Below are positions 21,545-33,914 of a stretch of DNA of 64,000 bases, piece by piece. The DNA lies in assembly GCA_950097015.1 (NCBI GenBank), contig CATNEN010000025.1, positions 3,573,001-3,637,000 of the forward strand, in the 5' to 3' direction. Every line of letters begins with the position of its first letter. The first letter of the stretch is position 1. This DNA comes from Macrostomum hystrix. Taxonomy: Eukaryota; Platyhelminthes; Macrostomidae. Position numbers and translations under genes: made by a program. Below the pieces are notes generated by a model. That model saw only the letters and a program-made list of their open reading frames with translations, made no database searches and had not been told where the DNA came from.

Positions 21545-21970
21545 GACTCTGTTATTAATATGATAATAATAATTGACACTAGACCCAAGGGCCAGTGCAG
21601 GTGTTGTGTGTCAGGCACACTAGCAGGTGGGGACTGCACACCTATTGTACTGCCCGGCTCTCTCGGACACCGGTTGACAGCCGCGTGTCAGAAATAGAAT
21701 TTATTTTTCCAAACATATCGGCAGCATCCAAACCCCACTGAATTGCCGCACAGAACTGCTTTATTCCACGCCAGCCGGAATTACGAATATTATTACCCGA
21801 CGAAATGCCGGTACTCATTTGCAGCTGAGTAGGCTGTGTGCACATCAGGGCAAAGCAGCTTGCCAAAGGCTGCACGAATAGTTCTAGACTAGGTCGGGAG
21901 TCGAACCCAGGACCATCTGATCCAGAGTCCGACACCTTACTGACTGAGCTATCCGTCCTTATCTGTCTTA
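21545..21970 (-). mobile_element. tRNA-derived SINE (family B), antisense
   Basis: Read on the minus strand from 21970, the head has an A box (tagctcagtcag) and B box (gggttcgactcccg). The core contains cagctgcaaatgagtaccgg, and it ends in an attattattatc tail. The head does not fold as a functional tRNA because the acceptor ends do not pair, so it is a SINE and not a tRNA gene. Confidence 0.75.
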
Positions 21971-22554
21971 TCCCCTCAAAACAAAAGAAAGGGGAGAGAC
22001 TCTATTGCAGGGAAACAATCACGCTATGATAGCTCATGATACTATATTTGAGCACAGATAATTTATGAGGACACTATTTAAGCACAGAAAATGGATAGAA
22101 ATTAAATTTGAACGCAGATTAACCTGTAAGAACACTTTCTTATTAGTCAGAATTTTTCAGAACAAGGATGAACTTTGTAGTATAGAAACAATCTATACAA
22201 ACGTCAACTATATTGTTATCGCATTTAAATATATTTTCCCATTGCCCTCACTCAGCTCATGCAGTGCCCCCTAGTCTTACGTCACAGGCTCCCTAGCTAC
22301 TTGCACAACGCTACACCCCAATGAGTGTTCGCGCACCAAGTGTCAATTTTCAAATGTCAAATAGCCGGATGTTGTCAACCGAAACAGGTAGTGAGAGTTT
22401 TGTCAGTAAATCGATACCAAATTACTAACAATATATATTTGATTGCATTCATCCGACAGTCGAAAACTATAAGCAACCGATTTTATTTTGGTAAGGAGAC
22501 AAATGCTTGTAAACGTATTTTGTAATTTGGTAAAGGAATAATATTATAGTGGGT
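21971..22554. other. Non-coding stretch, nothing recognised
   Basis: AT-rich unique sequence without a supported feature. Confidence 0.5.
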
Positions 22555-23965
22555 AAAACAGACGGAGTGAAGGTTGAGAGACAGAGAGGGTGAGAGACGG
22601 AGAGGGTGAGAGACAGAGAGGGTGAGAGACGGAGAGCGTGAGAGACAGAGAGGGTGAGAGACAGAGAGGGTGAGAGAATGAGAGGGTGAGAGACGGTGAG
22701 GGTGAGAGACAGAGAGGGTGAGAGACAGAGAGGGTGAGAGACAGAGAGGGTGAGAGAATGAGAGGGTGAGAGAATGAGAGGGTGAGAGACGGAGAGGGTG
22801 AGAGACAGAGAGGGTGAGAGACAGAGAGGGTGAGAGAATGAGAGGGTGAGAGAATGAGAGGGTGAGAGAATGAGAGGGTGAGAGAATGAGAGGGTGAGAG
22901 ACGGAGAGCGTGAGAGACAGAGAGGGTGAGAGACAGAGAGGGTGAGAGACAGAGAGGGTGAGAGACGGAGAGCGTGAGAGACAGAGAGGGTGAGAGACAG
23001 AGAGGGTGAGAGAATGAGAGGGTGAGAGACGGTGAGGGTGAGAGACAGAGAGGGTGAGAGACAGAGAGGGTGAGAGACGGAGAGGGTGAGAGACAGAGAG
23101 GGTGAGAGAATGAGAGGGTGAGAGAATGAGAGGGTGAGAGACGGAGAGGGTGAGAGACAGAGAGGGTGAGAGACAGAGAGGGTGAGAGAATGAGAGGGTG
23201 AGAGAATGAGAGGGTGAGAGAATGAGAGGGTGAGAGAATGAGAGGGTGAGAGAATGAGAGGGTGAGAGAATGAGAGGGTGAGAGAATGAGAGGGTGAGAG
23301 AATGAGAGGGTGAGAAAATGAGATGCTGAGAGTATGAGAGGCTGAGAGAATGAGAGGGTGAGAGAATGAGAGGGTGAGAGAATGAGAGGGTGAGAGAATG
23401 AGAGGGTGAGAGAATGAGAGGGTGAGAAAATGAGATGCTGAGAGTATGAGAGGCTGAGAGAATGAGAGGGTGAGAGAATGAGATGCTGAGAGAATGAGAG
23501 GGTGAGAGAATGACAGGGTGAGAGAATGAGAGGGTGAAAGAATGAGAGGGTGAGAGAATGAGATGCTGAGAGAATGAGAGGGTGAGAGAATGACAGGGTG
23601 AGAGAATGAGATGCTGAGAGAATGAGAGGGTGAGATGCTGAGAGTATGAGAGGGTGAGAGAATGAGAGGGTGAGATGCTGAGAGTATGAGAGGGTGAGAG
23701 AATGAGATGCTGAGAGAATGAGAGGGTGAGATGCTGAGAGTATGAGAGGGTGAGAGAATGAGAGGGTGAGAGAATGAGAGGGTGAGAGAGAGTATGAGAG
23801 GGTGCGAGATTGAGAGGGTGAGATGCTGAGAGTATGAGAGGGTGAGAGAATGAGATGCTGAGAGAATGAGAGGGTGAGATGCTGAGAGTATGAGAGGGTG
23901 AGAGAATGAGAGGGTGAGAGAATGAGAGGGTGAGAGAGAGTATGAGAGGGTGCGAGATTGAGAGG
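22555..23965. repeat. 16-bp satellite, about 1.4 kb
   Basis: Units are gggtgagagacagaga and gggtgagagaatgaga, with a gctgagagtatgagag variant in the right half. Long Ser/Leu/His-rich minus-strand frames arise because three units make 48 bases. It ends about 110 bases before the candidate LIN28 promoter. Confidence 0.95.
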
Positions 23966-24076
23966 GGGCAGATTTCTAACACGCAATTATCTATCTTCGT
24001 TGCGCAAGATAGATGCCCTGGTAAGTTGCATTTTATGTCTATTTGGTGTCAGTTTGGTGGGAAAGGGTTTAATAGG

Positions 24077-24232
24077 TATAAAAGGTAGGTCCTTTGTCAA
24101 CCAACCCCATTATTGACAGCCAATAGGAAGCGTCCACAGGAAAGCCACCCCAGAAACTTGTCTAGCTGTATCTCCCGCTCTCTCTGTTTTCCTCCCAACC
24201 TCCTATTTCTTTCCCTGCGCCGGTATAAAGCC
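24077..24232 (+). promoter_or_regulatory. Two candidate TATA boxes upstream of LIN28
   Basis: ggtataaaagg at about 24075-24085 and ccggtataaagcc at about 24220-24232 both precede the candidate LIN28 first ATG at 24680. A ccaat motif lies near 24118. Two nested core promoters are possible; the assignment is by motif and position only. Confidence 0.45.
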
Positions 24233-24679
24233 CCGGTCCTTGGTCGGCGCCAGTTTTCTCTCTCCTGCTCTCTCATTTCTGTTCTTTCAGTTCTTCCAAT
24301 TGCTAAAGGTTTTTTCTTCCGTCTGTCCGAAAAAAAGACAGATAGAGCTAAATAGAATTCTTAGTTTCACCAAGGCGAGGAGGAACCAATCTAAGCGAAG
24401 GTAATACAGTCCTAGAATTTTCACAATCGAAGGGTCGGCACGCGCTTTTCTTCTGAATAAAAAATAGTTTATAGAAGGTTTATAGTCGCGAGCTCTGTTA
24501 CGCAACTTAGAGAGAAGAGAAGAGAGAGAGCAGCGTGCGAGAGTCACAGTCACAGAGGACACCCCCAAAACATAGCCAGCAGAACAGACCATTTATTCGA
24601 CGCGCATTTTGGTCGAGAATTAGTCTTGATAGTTTAGACTAGAGATTCAGCCATATTTTCAGCATTCTGATCTATCACA

Positions 24680-27600
24680 ATGAGCTCCGGTGAGTTGAAA
24701 TTTGTCTTTTGTTATTTAAATTTTCGAACTCCATCAACTTTGGTACGCAGATATTACATTATTTATATGATATAGGACTTCACCTTAACTCATAATTAGT
24801 TGGATATGCTTTGTTGGGTATGCCATGCAACGCTCCCTAAACTCTCTTTCAATACCCTCAGTGCAGTTTTAAAATTCCCTTCAAAGCGAATCTTCACTCA
24901 CTTAAAGTAAATCCTGAATCCCTTGAGAGCAGATCCTCAATCCCTTGAGAGCAGATCCTCAATCCCTTGAGAGCAGATCCTCAATCCCTTGAGAGCAGAT
25001 CCTCAATCCCTTGAGAGCAGATCCTCAATCCCTTGACAGCACATCCTCAATCCCTTGACAGCACATCCTCAATCCCTTGAGAGCAGACTCTCAATCCCCA
25101 GAGAGCAGATCCTCAATCCCTTGAGAGCAGATCCTCAATCCCTTGACAGCACATCCTCAATCCCTTGATAGCAGACTCTCAATCCCCTTAGAGGAGATCC
25201 TCAATCCCTTGAGAGCAGACTCTCAATCCCCTTAGAGGAGATCCTCAATCCCTTAGAGCAGATTCTCAATCCCCTTAAAGCAGATCCTCGATCCCCTTTG
25301 AGGAGATCCTCAATCCCTTAGAGCAGATTCTCAATCCCCTTAAAGCAGATCCTCGATCCCCTTTGAGCAGATTCTCAATTCCCTTTGAGGAGATCCTCAA
25401 TCCCTTGAGAGCAGATTCTCAATCCCCTTAGTGGAGATTCTCAATCCCCATAGAGCTAATATTCAATCACATTAGAGTTAATCCTTAATACATTGAGAGC
25501 CGAACCTCAACCCCTTTCAGAGCAGATCCTAAATCCCCACAGATCCGATCCTCAACCCCTTTAGAGCAGATCCTAAATCCCAAAAAATCCGATCCTCAAC
25601 CCCTTTCAGAGCAAATCCTAAATCCCCACAAATCCGATCCTCAACCCCTTTTAGATCCGAACCCCAATCCTCAATCCTGAGTTTGAGGACAAATGCTTCT
25701 ATCAAATCCTTAATCCTGAAAGTGTTTACGTCGCTGTCCGATCCGTTCTCAACTGGCTAATCAATTTTCGATACCTGGCTAATAAAAGTCGAAATCAATC
25801 ACGTTACTGCATTCAAAATTATTTTTCAGATGAAACTGAGACTGAGTAATTAGTAAAATTTTAGGTATTAAAATTTTCCAATTTAAGAAATTATAAAAAG
25901 CTGCAACAAGATTGCGAGAGTAGACTGCGTCACCGGCCATCTGGTTGCGCAAGCTCCTATTAATCCTCTAATCGTAATTAAGCCCTAAGTGCAATGCCCA
26001 GATACTGTCTGTATTTCGCCTCAGGGTGGAGAAAAAAACGATGAAAGCCGCGTCCCTAAAAGTTCATTCGTTGGGCGGGATTGATAAAAGTGCAAGTTTG
26101 GGGACGGGTTGGCAGAGCATTCAACCAGTCCAGCATCTTATAGTGCTTGAAGCACTAGCCTAACAACAGAAGGGCACGCGCCTGCGTCAAGGGCTGATCG
26201 GGTCGCGAAGGGCGAGAGGTTGGGGGGGCTGTTGGGTAGACGAAAAGTTGGTTTGATTGATATAAAGTTGGCCAAAAGTGCAAGTTGCGGCTTTCGGAAA
26301 GAAATGGGAGCAAACATGGGTGCAGGAAAAAAAGGCTGGTCGCGCGAGGAGCTGAGAAGAAGGGACGAGGTAGAGAAAGTTGCCGCTTTTTTCTTCTGTC
26401 CTGCTTGTCTTCTTGTTTCGGTGCGAGCCTGAACTCATGGGTGACGCATGAGGGGAAGAAGGATACACACACACGCAATGAAACAAGTGCACACGGCTCT
26501 AAGAGGACATTTCTCTTCTTTGGCTTTCCCAGTCGCACCCCAAGTCCCTCTCTAAGGTTGAAGGGCAGGGCTGTCTCGCTGTGCCGTGGATGTGCACTTT
26601 TACAGCTTCCAGAGCTGTCATGTCCTGCTTGTCGGTGTTGCCATGTTGTTTGTCCGATTGCTCAACGCTTTCAATTCAGCATGCTCAAATCTAGGCCTCA
26701 TTGTTCCCCGCCTTGAATAACATTGAATTTTCCCACCTTTGAATAGGCGGATCGCTGCAATGATAGAAAGCAAGCAGAGGCTCGGAAATTCTTTAGAGCC
26801 TAGATAAAAAAGCTTAACTCAGGCTATTTGGCAATTTGTAACTTCATACTTCACTCCTTACTTAAATGAATAGATTAACAGTGCTCTCTTAGAGAACAGA
26901 ATTGAATTACGAGCTAAATCTTAAGGAATCGTTTGTAAGGAAAGGCAACATTATTAATGCTGCTGCCGTTACGACAACAACTACTGCTGCTGCTGCTGCT
27001 GCTGCTACGACAACAACAACTAATGCTGCTGCTGCTGCTACGACAACAACAACTACTGCTGCTGCTGCTGCTGCTACGACAAAAAATAATGCTGCTGCTG
27101 CTTCTGCTGCTGCTACGATAAAAATTAATGCTGCTGCTGCTGCTGCTTCTGCTGCTACTGCTGCTGCTGCTTCTACGACAACAACAACTACTGCTGCTGC
27201 TGCTGCTGCAATGAAAACTACTACTACTGCTGCTGCTGCTGCTAAGACAACAATTACTGCTGCTGCTGCTGCTGCTACGACAACAATTAATGCTGCTGCT
27301 GCTGCTGCTGCTGCTACGACAACAATTAATGCTGCTGCTGCTGCTGCTGCTGCTACGACAACAATTAATGCTGCTGCTACTGCTGCTGCTGCTACTGCTG
27401 CTGCTGCTGCTGCTACGACAACAATTAATGCTGCTGCTGCTGCTGCTGCTGCTGCTACGACAACAATTAATGCTGCTGCTGCTGCTGCTGCTGCTGCTAC
27501 GACAACAATTAATGCTGCTGCTGCTGCTGCTGCTGCTACGACAGCAATTAATGCTGCTGCTACTGCTGCTGCTACTGCTGCTGCTGCTGCTGCTGCTGCT

Positions 27601-30422
27601 ACGACAACAATTAATGCTGCTGCTGCTGCTGCTGCTACTACGACAACAATTAATGCTGCTGCTGATGCTGCTGCTGCTACTGCTGCTGCTGCTGCTGCTA
27701 CGACAACAACAACTGCTGCTGCTGCTGCTGTTGTTGTTGTTGTTGTGATTGCTGGTCGGAATTGAATCCCCGAGCCACTGAACAAAGCGAACTACGCGCC
27801 TGCAACATGGCACAGTCGGGCGTCATTGTCCTGCCTACGCCAGAAAACTTCTCAAAAAGGGGAATGCTGGCTCAGCTTGCGCAATGGTCCACCGGGTTCA
27901 ACAGACGGACCAGGATTCCGGCGTTCGTGTCTTTGACCAGAGGACCTTCCACCCGACACCTTACAGTCCAGCTCCGGCGGCCAGCCCAGATGGGGTCTAG
28001 CTGGAGTCTGGAACTGCTCGGAGGTCAACCGCAAGCCGGCCTGCTGCTGCTGCTACAACTATACTGCTACTTGCTGCTGCTTCTGCAGCTAGTGCTGCTG
28101 CTACTACTACTACCGCTACTGCTGGTTATGATGATGACGATGATGAAGCCAATACAATCGACCAGCATCGTTTCAAATAGCCAAATAGCCGATTGTCCGG
28201 GGCACTGTTGGCAGTAATCTCCCCTCCCTCTCGCTCCTCTCTCTCATCCAGGCACCTGCCCTGGATTCCATGCACACACACACACACGAGTGCACTCTGC
28301 GGCTCTTTTAGGATCAGGCGGTTCGTTCATTCCCTTCTTCTGGCTGGCCTCGTTCGGGTCAATTCAGGTCAAGGCGAAACAGAGGGGGCGCGCACCGGCG
28401 AGAGTAAGAGAGAGAGAGAGGCAGCGAGATAGGCGATGGGGAGGGCGGCCTGGAGACAACCCACCCAGTGCAGTGTGAGGTCACGGCCAATGGCGAATGC
28501 CACTCCAGAGTCTCCCCGCGCCACCCCCACCCAGCAGCCCCCGGTCCGCCCACCACAGCTGCTGCGAATGCAGGAGGGAGGAAGGTAAGAGGAGTTGGAG
28601 GGGTTGGTTGCACTTTTGTGTTCAACACTTCAGAACTGACGCTGGCCTGGATGAGTAGGACATTCTCGAGCCAGTGAGAACTTTATAAAACTTTTTTTCA
28701 ACCTAAGTTAACGATTTTGATTGCTGATGATTACAATTGAGTGATTTTTCTGACTATAAATTCCTGTCTACATTCTTATCCATCTGAATTCATTACCATT
28801 GATCCATTTTATTTATCTCTTCTCATCCTTATACGCCGCTATCCATTCCTATCCGTCACTATCCATTCCTCTCCGTAATTATCCATTCCTATCCGTCACT
28901 ATCCATTCCTCTCCGTAATTATCCATTCCTATCTGTCACTATCCATTCCTACCCGACTCTTTCCATTCCTATCCGTCACTATCCATTCCTATCCGTCACT
29001 ATCCATTCCTATCCGTCACTATCCATTCCTATCCGTCACTATCCATGATCCATTCACTATACATTCCGCAGATTCTTCAGCTCGTCAAGCCGCTGCCCCA
29101 GCTGATGAAGGCGCCGTTGGTGGCGAAGCCGTTGGCGCGGCCGGTGGCGCAGTCGGTGTCGCAGCGGGCGGTCCTCCCAGACGTGCCGGACGAGTGAAGT
29201 GGTTCAACGTGGCTAAAGGATTCGGCTTTGTGACACCTGACGACGGAGGGACCGATGTATTTGTTCACCAGGTTAGTTGGGGACTTATAATAGTCTTTGA
29301 GACTAATATAAAATTTTTCGTTGCAGAGGGGCTCTGAAACAGTCAGCGAGGAGGCAATTCTGCCCATTCCGCTTCCTGCACACACACAGATACTGTACGC
29401 AGGCACAAGCTCACACAGGTGTGTACATCTGCCCTGACTTTCTCATTGTCAGGCAGTGTACATTTTCACCGTGCCTTGGAGTTTGATCATCAAGGGCGTG
29501 AAGTGACGACAAGCACAAATGAATGCTTGCCGCGGAGTCGAGCTTCAGTCAGACTCGAATTTGTCTCGAATTTCAGTCGGCCGTCCAGATGCAAGGCTTC
29601 CGCAGTCTTGGCGACGACGAGCGAGTTGAGTTTCTGGCGCAGCCGGCGGCGCGCGGTGAGGAGGCGACCCTGGTCTGCGGTCCTGGCGGCGCCGACTGCA
29701 TTGGTAGCCACCGGCGCCCCATGGGAAAGAAGAAGCGACGGGTCAGGTGAGACTGAAATGGGAGAAAACTATACAGGTAGCTAAGGAAGATACAAGAGAG
29801 AGGGAGAGGGGCGAGTGTAGAGCGGTCTAACGCGTTTGCCTCTCGCACCAAGGTCCCTGAGCTCGATTCCGCGGCGAGGCCACATTCATTTGGGGGCGCA
29901 GCCGAGGAGAGAAGGCTTGGGGGCTTGTCCTTCAATTTATGCCCTTGAAGGCCAACCTTCAAGGCACAGTGAAGTATACACTGCCTGACGATGAGAAAGT
30001 CAGATGTACACAACTGTGTATGCCTGAGTACGGTATCCATGTGCGTGTATGCTCAGGAGTCAGCGGAATGGGCAGAATTGCTTCCTCGCTGGCTGCGGTT
30101 CCACCGTCACCAAATGATGTGCCATTGCCCACAGCCCTCCTGCAATTATTATTAAGGGAGAGACAGCTTAGGTGGTGGGACATCTAAGACATGAGCCTCG
30201 TTAGACCGAGTTCTAAGTCTGCCGCATCGCCCTGTCAGGTGCTACAACTGCGGCCAATTCGCCGATCACGTCGCCGCAGAGTGTCCGTCCGGCCCGATGC
30301 CGAAATCCTGCTATCACTGCCGCGGCGACGACCACCTGGTTGCCGACTGTCCCAGACGTCAGGGAGGAGGCGGCAGCGGAGGTGGGGATGCATCCGGAGT
30401 ATCGTCTGGACATTCTGGCTGA
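24680..30422 (+). CDS. lin-28: LIN28-like RNA-binding protein (4 exons)
   Basis: LIN28 proteins bind let-7 precursors and mRNAs and control developmental timing; 187 residues as modelled. Exons: 24680-24689 (MSS plus one base), 29072-29271, 29577-29746 and 30239-30422, all GT-AG and in frame (phases 1, 0, 2). Exon 2 has an Ala/Gly-rich leader and then the cold-shock domain, [17 protein letters not shown] and DVFVHQ (RNP1 and RNP2). Exon 3 completes it with [15 protein letters not shown] and [13 protein letters not shown]. Exon 4 holds two CCHC knuckles, [15 protein letters not shown] and [14 protein letters not shown], then a Gly-rich tail. This domain order is unique to LIN28. The tiny first coding exon is inferred from phase; an alternative start exon is listed at 28497. 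Introns carry arrays and SINEs. Confidence 0.9.
24905..25670. repeat. About 22-bp degenerate tandem repeat in LIN28 intron 1
   Basis: Units such as tcaatcccttgagagcagat, drifting to ccccttagaggagatcctc and finally to aaatccccacaaatccgatc at the right edge. Confidence 0.93.
25671..26944. other. LIN28 intron 1, unique part
   Basis: No exon with convincing homology is seen. A 143-residue + frame and a 127-residue - frame overlap at about 26155-26716, and neither shows a recognisable domain. Confidence 0.45.
26945..27750. repeat. Compound (GCT)n / acgacaacaattaat array in LIN28 intron 1
   Basis: Runs of gct broken by acgacaacaattaatgct spacers. All three frames on one or other strand stay open for 150-300 codons (poly-Ala, poly-Leu, poly-Ser), which is a property of the trinucleotide and not evidence for a protein. 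Confidence 0.93.
28497..28584 (+). CDS. lin-28: Possible alternative first coding exon of LIN28
   Basis: An ATG at 28497 opens a frame that ends at a strong donor, gaag|gtaaga (28584/28585), in phase 1. This is exactly the phase needed to join LIN28 exon 2 at 29072. It would add a Pro/Ser-rich N-terminus ([15 protein letters not shown]) in place of MSS. C. elegans lin-28 is known to have alternative first exons. Not supported beyond phase, donor strength and position; a second ATG at 28490 is open in a different frame that would hit a stop in exon 2. Confidence 0.35.
28850..29045. repeat. 20-bp tandem repeat just before LIN28 exon 2
   Basis: Units of atccattcctatccgtcact end about 25 bases before the acceptor of exon 2, so the branch-point and polypyrimidine region is adjacent to or within array-derived sequence. 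Confidence 0.92.
29325..29545 (-). mobile_element. Family-A SINE, antisense, in LIN28 intron 2
   Basis: Contains the antisense body motifs gaggcaattctgcccattcc, gtgtgtacatctgccctgac and caggcagtgtaca, and ends in a head remnant (cgcggagtcgagc). It fills most of the 305-bp intron and ends about 30 bases from the exon 3 acceptor. Confidence 0.8.
29805..30160 (+). mobile_element. Family-A SINE, sense, near full length, in LIN28 intron 3
   Basis: The clearest sense head in the window: tagagcggtctaacgcgtttgc (A-box region, about 29819-29840) and gagctcgattccgcgg (B-box region). The full body follows and the tail is attattattaag. The head resembles a class II (Leu/Ser-like) tRNA. Confidence 0.85.
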
Positions 30423-31479
30423 AGATAAGCAGCTGCATGGTTAGTGGCTGGCTCAGATCTTCAGTGTTGTAAATAGTGAGAATGGTCCTTGGTATAAAAT
30501 CAATATTTTTTGTACAATTCCAAGAATACCTGATAGTCAATGTTTTACTAATTTACTGAATTTTATTATCATCTTCAAAATAGGTGTTAGGAAATTGGTT
30601 GCATTGCACCTCACGGTAATTAGGCAATAATGAAGCTGTATTGTGTCGTAGCTAAAACTGTATATTGAAATTTATAAAAACGTAAGATTTAGACTGAGTA
30701 GTAACCAGGTAATATTTTGATTGGAATGACGCCATCTTCAACTAGAGGGTGGCTGGAATGGAATGCATTATTTGAAAGTCATAGGATTTTTTCGCTTGCT
30801 TAATACGCATATATTCTCAAGCTTTTAACAAACCTTGCAAAAAAATAACTGAGCTTACAATATTCATTTTTCGATGCACAAGAAACTTTTTTTGTTTATA
30901 CTACGAGTATTATTAAAATGCTAGCTTCTTTCACTTGTTGTTGAAAAAGAAACAAAACAAAAGCTAAAATTAACACACGCTCCGGACCTCAAAAAAATAA
31001 TTTTTGCATTATAATTTAGCAAGAATTTATTTTGCTCCCTACATCCCAAGCTAGTATTTGCAACAGTCGGACCTCAGCAGCTGAGCGCGGGTAGCCAGCA
31101 GCGCATTTTTGTGTCACGTTGAACGCGCGCTGCCCGTATTTTCTTGTCTAAGTTTTATTCATTGTCTTTTTATTTCGCCTCTATGTGAAAGTCCATAGCC
31201 ATTGAACGACTGTCCCCCCATCACCTTTTACAAATTGGTAGGAGTGCCAATTACTGTGCAATATAGATTACTCAAAGCAGAATCAGTTAATGCGAATATC
31301 TGTTCTACTATTATAACCATAATTGGTACTATTTTTGTGCATTTCGCTAGCCGCTCTTTGTTCCCATAGCAACGGGGGGGCTTCCCTTTGAAATCGGATT
31401 CATGGATACCTGATACCGGCTTGAGTTTCTCACGGATTTTCACAGTAACGATCGTGTTTCTCTTTGGCTTCACATAGCA
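30423..31479. other. LIN28 3' flank, nothing recognised
   Basis: AT-rich non-coding sequence with no supported gene or mobile element. Confidence 0.5.
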
Positions 31480-31785
31480 ACGGGGTGTATCCCCTGGAGT
31501 TTCACATTACAATGGGTGTTTCCCTTGAAGTTTTACATAGCAACAGGTGTTTCGCTTGGATTTTCACATAGTAACGGGTGTTTCCCTTGGAGTTTCACAT
31601 AGCAACGGGTGTTTCCCTTGGAGTTTCACATAGCAACGGATTTATCCCCTGGAGTTTCACATGACAGCAGGTGGTTCGCTTAATATTCACATAGCTATTG
31701 GTGCTTCCCATGGAGTTTCACATAGCAACGGGTGTTTCCCATAGTTTCACATAGTAACTAGTGTTTACCTTGGAGTTTGACCGTA
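31480..31785. repeat. 31-bp degenerate tandem repeat
   Basis: About ten units built on tttcacatagcaacgggtgt and ttcccttggag, with substitutions and small deletions. Confidence 0.9.
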
Positions 31786-33914
31786 TGAAAAGCCACAACA
31801 GTTGCTAGGCAAACATGATAGCGGCTAGCGCACCCCTATTATATTCAGTTATAATGTTTTTCAGGTGTTTAAAATGCGCTTTGTTGCAGCACTTATTTGA
31901 TGTGGAGTAAAAACTAACTTTTTTAAGAAACATGTTACAAAAACATTTTGTTTTAGTCGAATCAACAGAAGACAGAGAGGCAATTAAAGCTGTGAGCATC
32001 TCTCTGCCGTGGGTGGGTTGTGTACTAAATTTGGGTAAATTTGTCTCTATCCGGCTATCCGGAAAAAATTGCTTATCCGATACGGAACGGTTATTCTTAG
32101 AAAATCTCGAATCCTAGGCCGCTTTGAAGTCAAACGGCCCCTACTCAACGATTAGGGCGCTCTGCCGTCACAGTCTTCAAAAATTTGGGGCTAAAAATCG
32201 TCTTTGAGACAAGCCAGCGCCGCGGGTGCCAATTATTTTGGGCCCGCTTGATAATTTCTAATGATTTACCTGAAAAAGATAAACGCTGAGAAGTGGCGAT
32301 TTTCTTTTTTTTTTGGCGGGTGCATGGCGATTATCTTGCAGCAAAATAGCGAAATCTTAGATGCGTTTTTCTAACTTTGTGTGTATTCAATCTGCAGCTA
32401 GACTTTAATAAATTATCATGTTTTTTCCCTACGGTGCGCAGCTCTCGACAGGCATCGAATGATTTTGAGCGACTCTAACCCATATAGTCTGGGTATGTCT
32501 ATGGCCCAAAGTTATGGACAGTTTAGCATAATAGATTTTCGCAAGTGAATGGCCATAGACATTCAGGGAGTGAAATTATCGGCCTTCATTTGCAGATCCC
32601 AAAATTACCCTCCAAAATGAAACAAAGTATGTCATGCTTCAACATCTGCCAACATCTATTACGCAAAATGCCACTTTAGGGCCATAGACTAAAACTGAAT
32701 TTCTAGCGCGGCTAATATATATTAGCAGCCTGTCTTTTTTGCAGTAGAGTAATGATACATTTTAAGTTTGCCAGCTTTTATACTCTACAATTTTTACTAA
32801 CATTGTTGTGTACAAAAAGACAACAGAATCACCTTAAACCAAGCAAAAGATATACCTCACTTTTTGTTATTTTTTAAGATATGAAACGCCCCAGTACTGC
32901 CTCAATTCAAGACCATTGTTCGTTTTTATCTTCCACCCGCAAAGTTCTACCAATTATGTACTCGGCTCAGATGTGCTCTCGATTTCAAAAAGTTTAAAAA
33001 ATACTTGTTTATTCTAATTTTTATTATGTTTAAATGTTTGCACAGCTACCTCTAACCGGGCAAATGTGTTCCGGAATTTTCCGAAGCAGTTATTGTTTCT
33101 TGCAACACCCCCGAATCTGTTTATCAGAAGCTTTCGCAAGAATGTACTTCAGAAAATGTATTCTTTCTTCAGCTGAACGTGACACTTAATCAGTGTTTTT
33201 CTTCCTCTCTTAAATTGGAATTTGATAATTTGTTTAAATACTATTTTTCGCTCTAGCAAATACTTTAAATTGTACACTTTCACAAATTTGTCATTTGTCT
33301 AAAACTGGAAATCCTTAATGAACAGTGGAAAAACACCAAAATATACGTACATTTCAAGTCCAGTGCTATAAAATATATCCGTTCTTAGTGAAACAGGTAT
33401 ACAAAAGATTCTGCTTTAAACTTTAATTTATCGAGAAAGTGTATCGTCTTACATTTTTGTCGATTTACTTTAATGATTTAGATTGCTGTTTATAAAATGC
33501 AGGTAAAATAGTTCTTTTGCTATCGTAGTGAATGCCTCGTTCCCGGCAGAAATACTCGCAATGACAAACCACTGTCATCACCAAGGTATCACTTTTGCTG
33601 TCGTTTATCACTCACAAATCTCATTTCTTCCATCTCATCTCTCCCGTGCCTTATCTATCCCGTGTTTTCATCCATCTCGATCGTGTATTATCTCCCGTAT
33701 CTGATCTCTCCCGAGAATCAGCATTGTACGCCGATTAGCGCCAGAAATATCTGCATACGCATTCAGCACAGTGTTGTCCAAGATGGGCATTTAAAACAAA
33801 AGACAAAAGAAAATTGTTTCTGGCCAGGGTAATCGATTTCGTGTGAAGCAAAATTCATAGCATTTCAGGAACGTGAAACAGCAGAACTTGCACCTGCTAC
33901 TAGTTAGGTCTAGC
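31786..33914. other. Non-coding stretch, nothing recognised
   Basis: Unique AT-rich sequence. A small cluster of the ccatagac motif lies at about 32495-32695 (see findings). No gene is supported. Confidence 0.5.

Noticed and set aside
21895-21968. tRNA gene on the minus strand
   Set aside because: A and B boxes are present, but the acceptor-stem ends do not pair and a SINE body follows directly.
22483-23986. Two overlapping minus-strand frames of about 480-500 residues rich in Ser/Leu/His
   Set aside because: Both are readings of the same 16-bp satellite in different frames.
26155-26716. Overlapping frames of 127 (-) and 143 (+) residues
   Set aside because: Neither shows a domain, low-complexity bias is strong, and splice signals fit no gene model.
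26902-27813. Poly-Ala, poly-Ser and poly-Leu frames of 150-300 residues
   Set aside because: The (GCT)n array is open in several frames on both strands, so openness carries no information.
28490-28584. ATG at 28490 ([16 protein letters not shown]) as the alternative LIN28 start
   Set aside because: Its frame reaches the donor in phase 2, and joining to exon 2 gives a stop after about 12 codons; the ATG at 28497 has the right phase.
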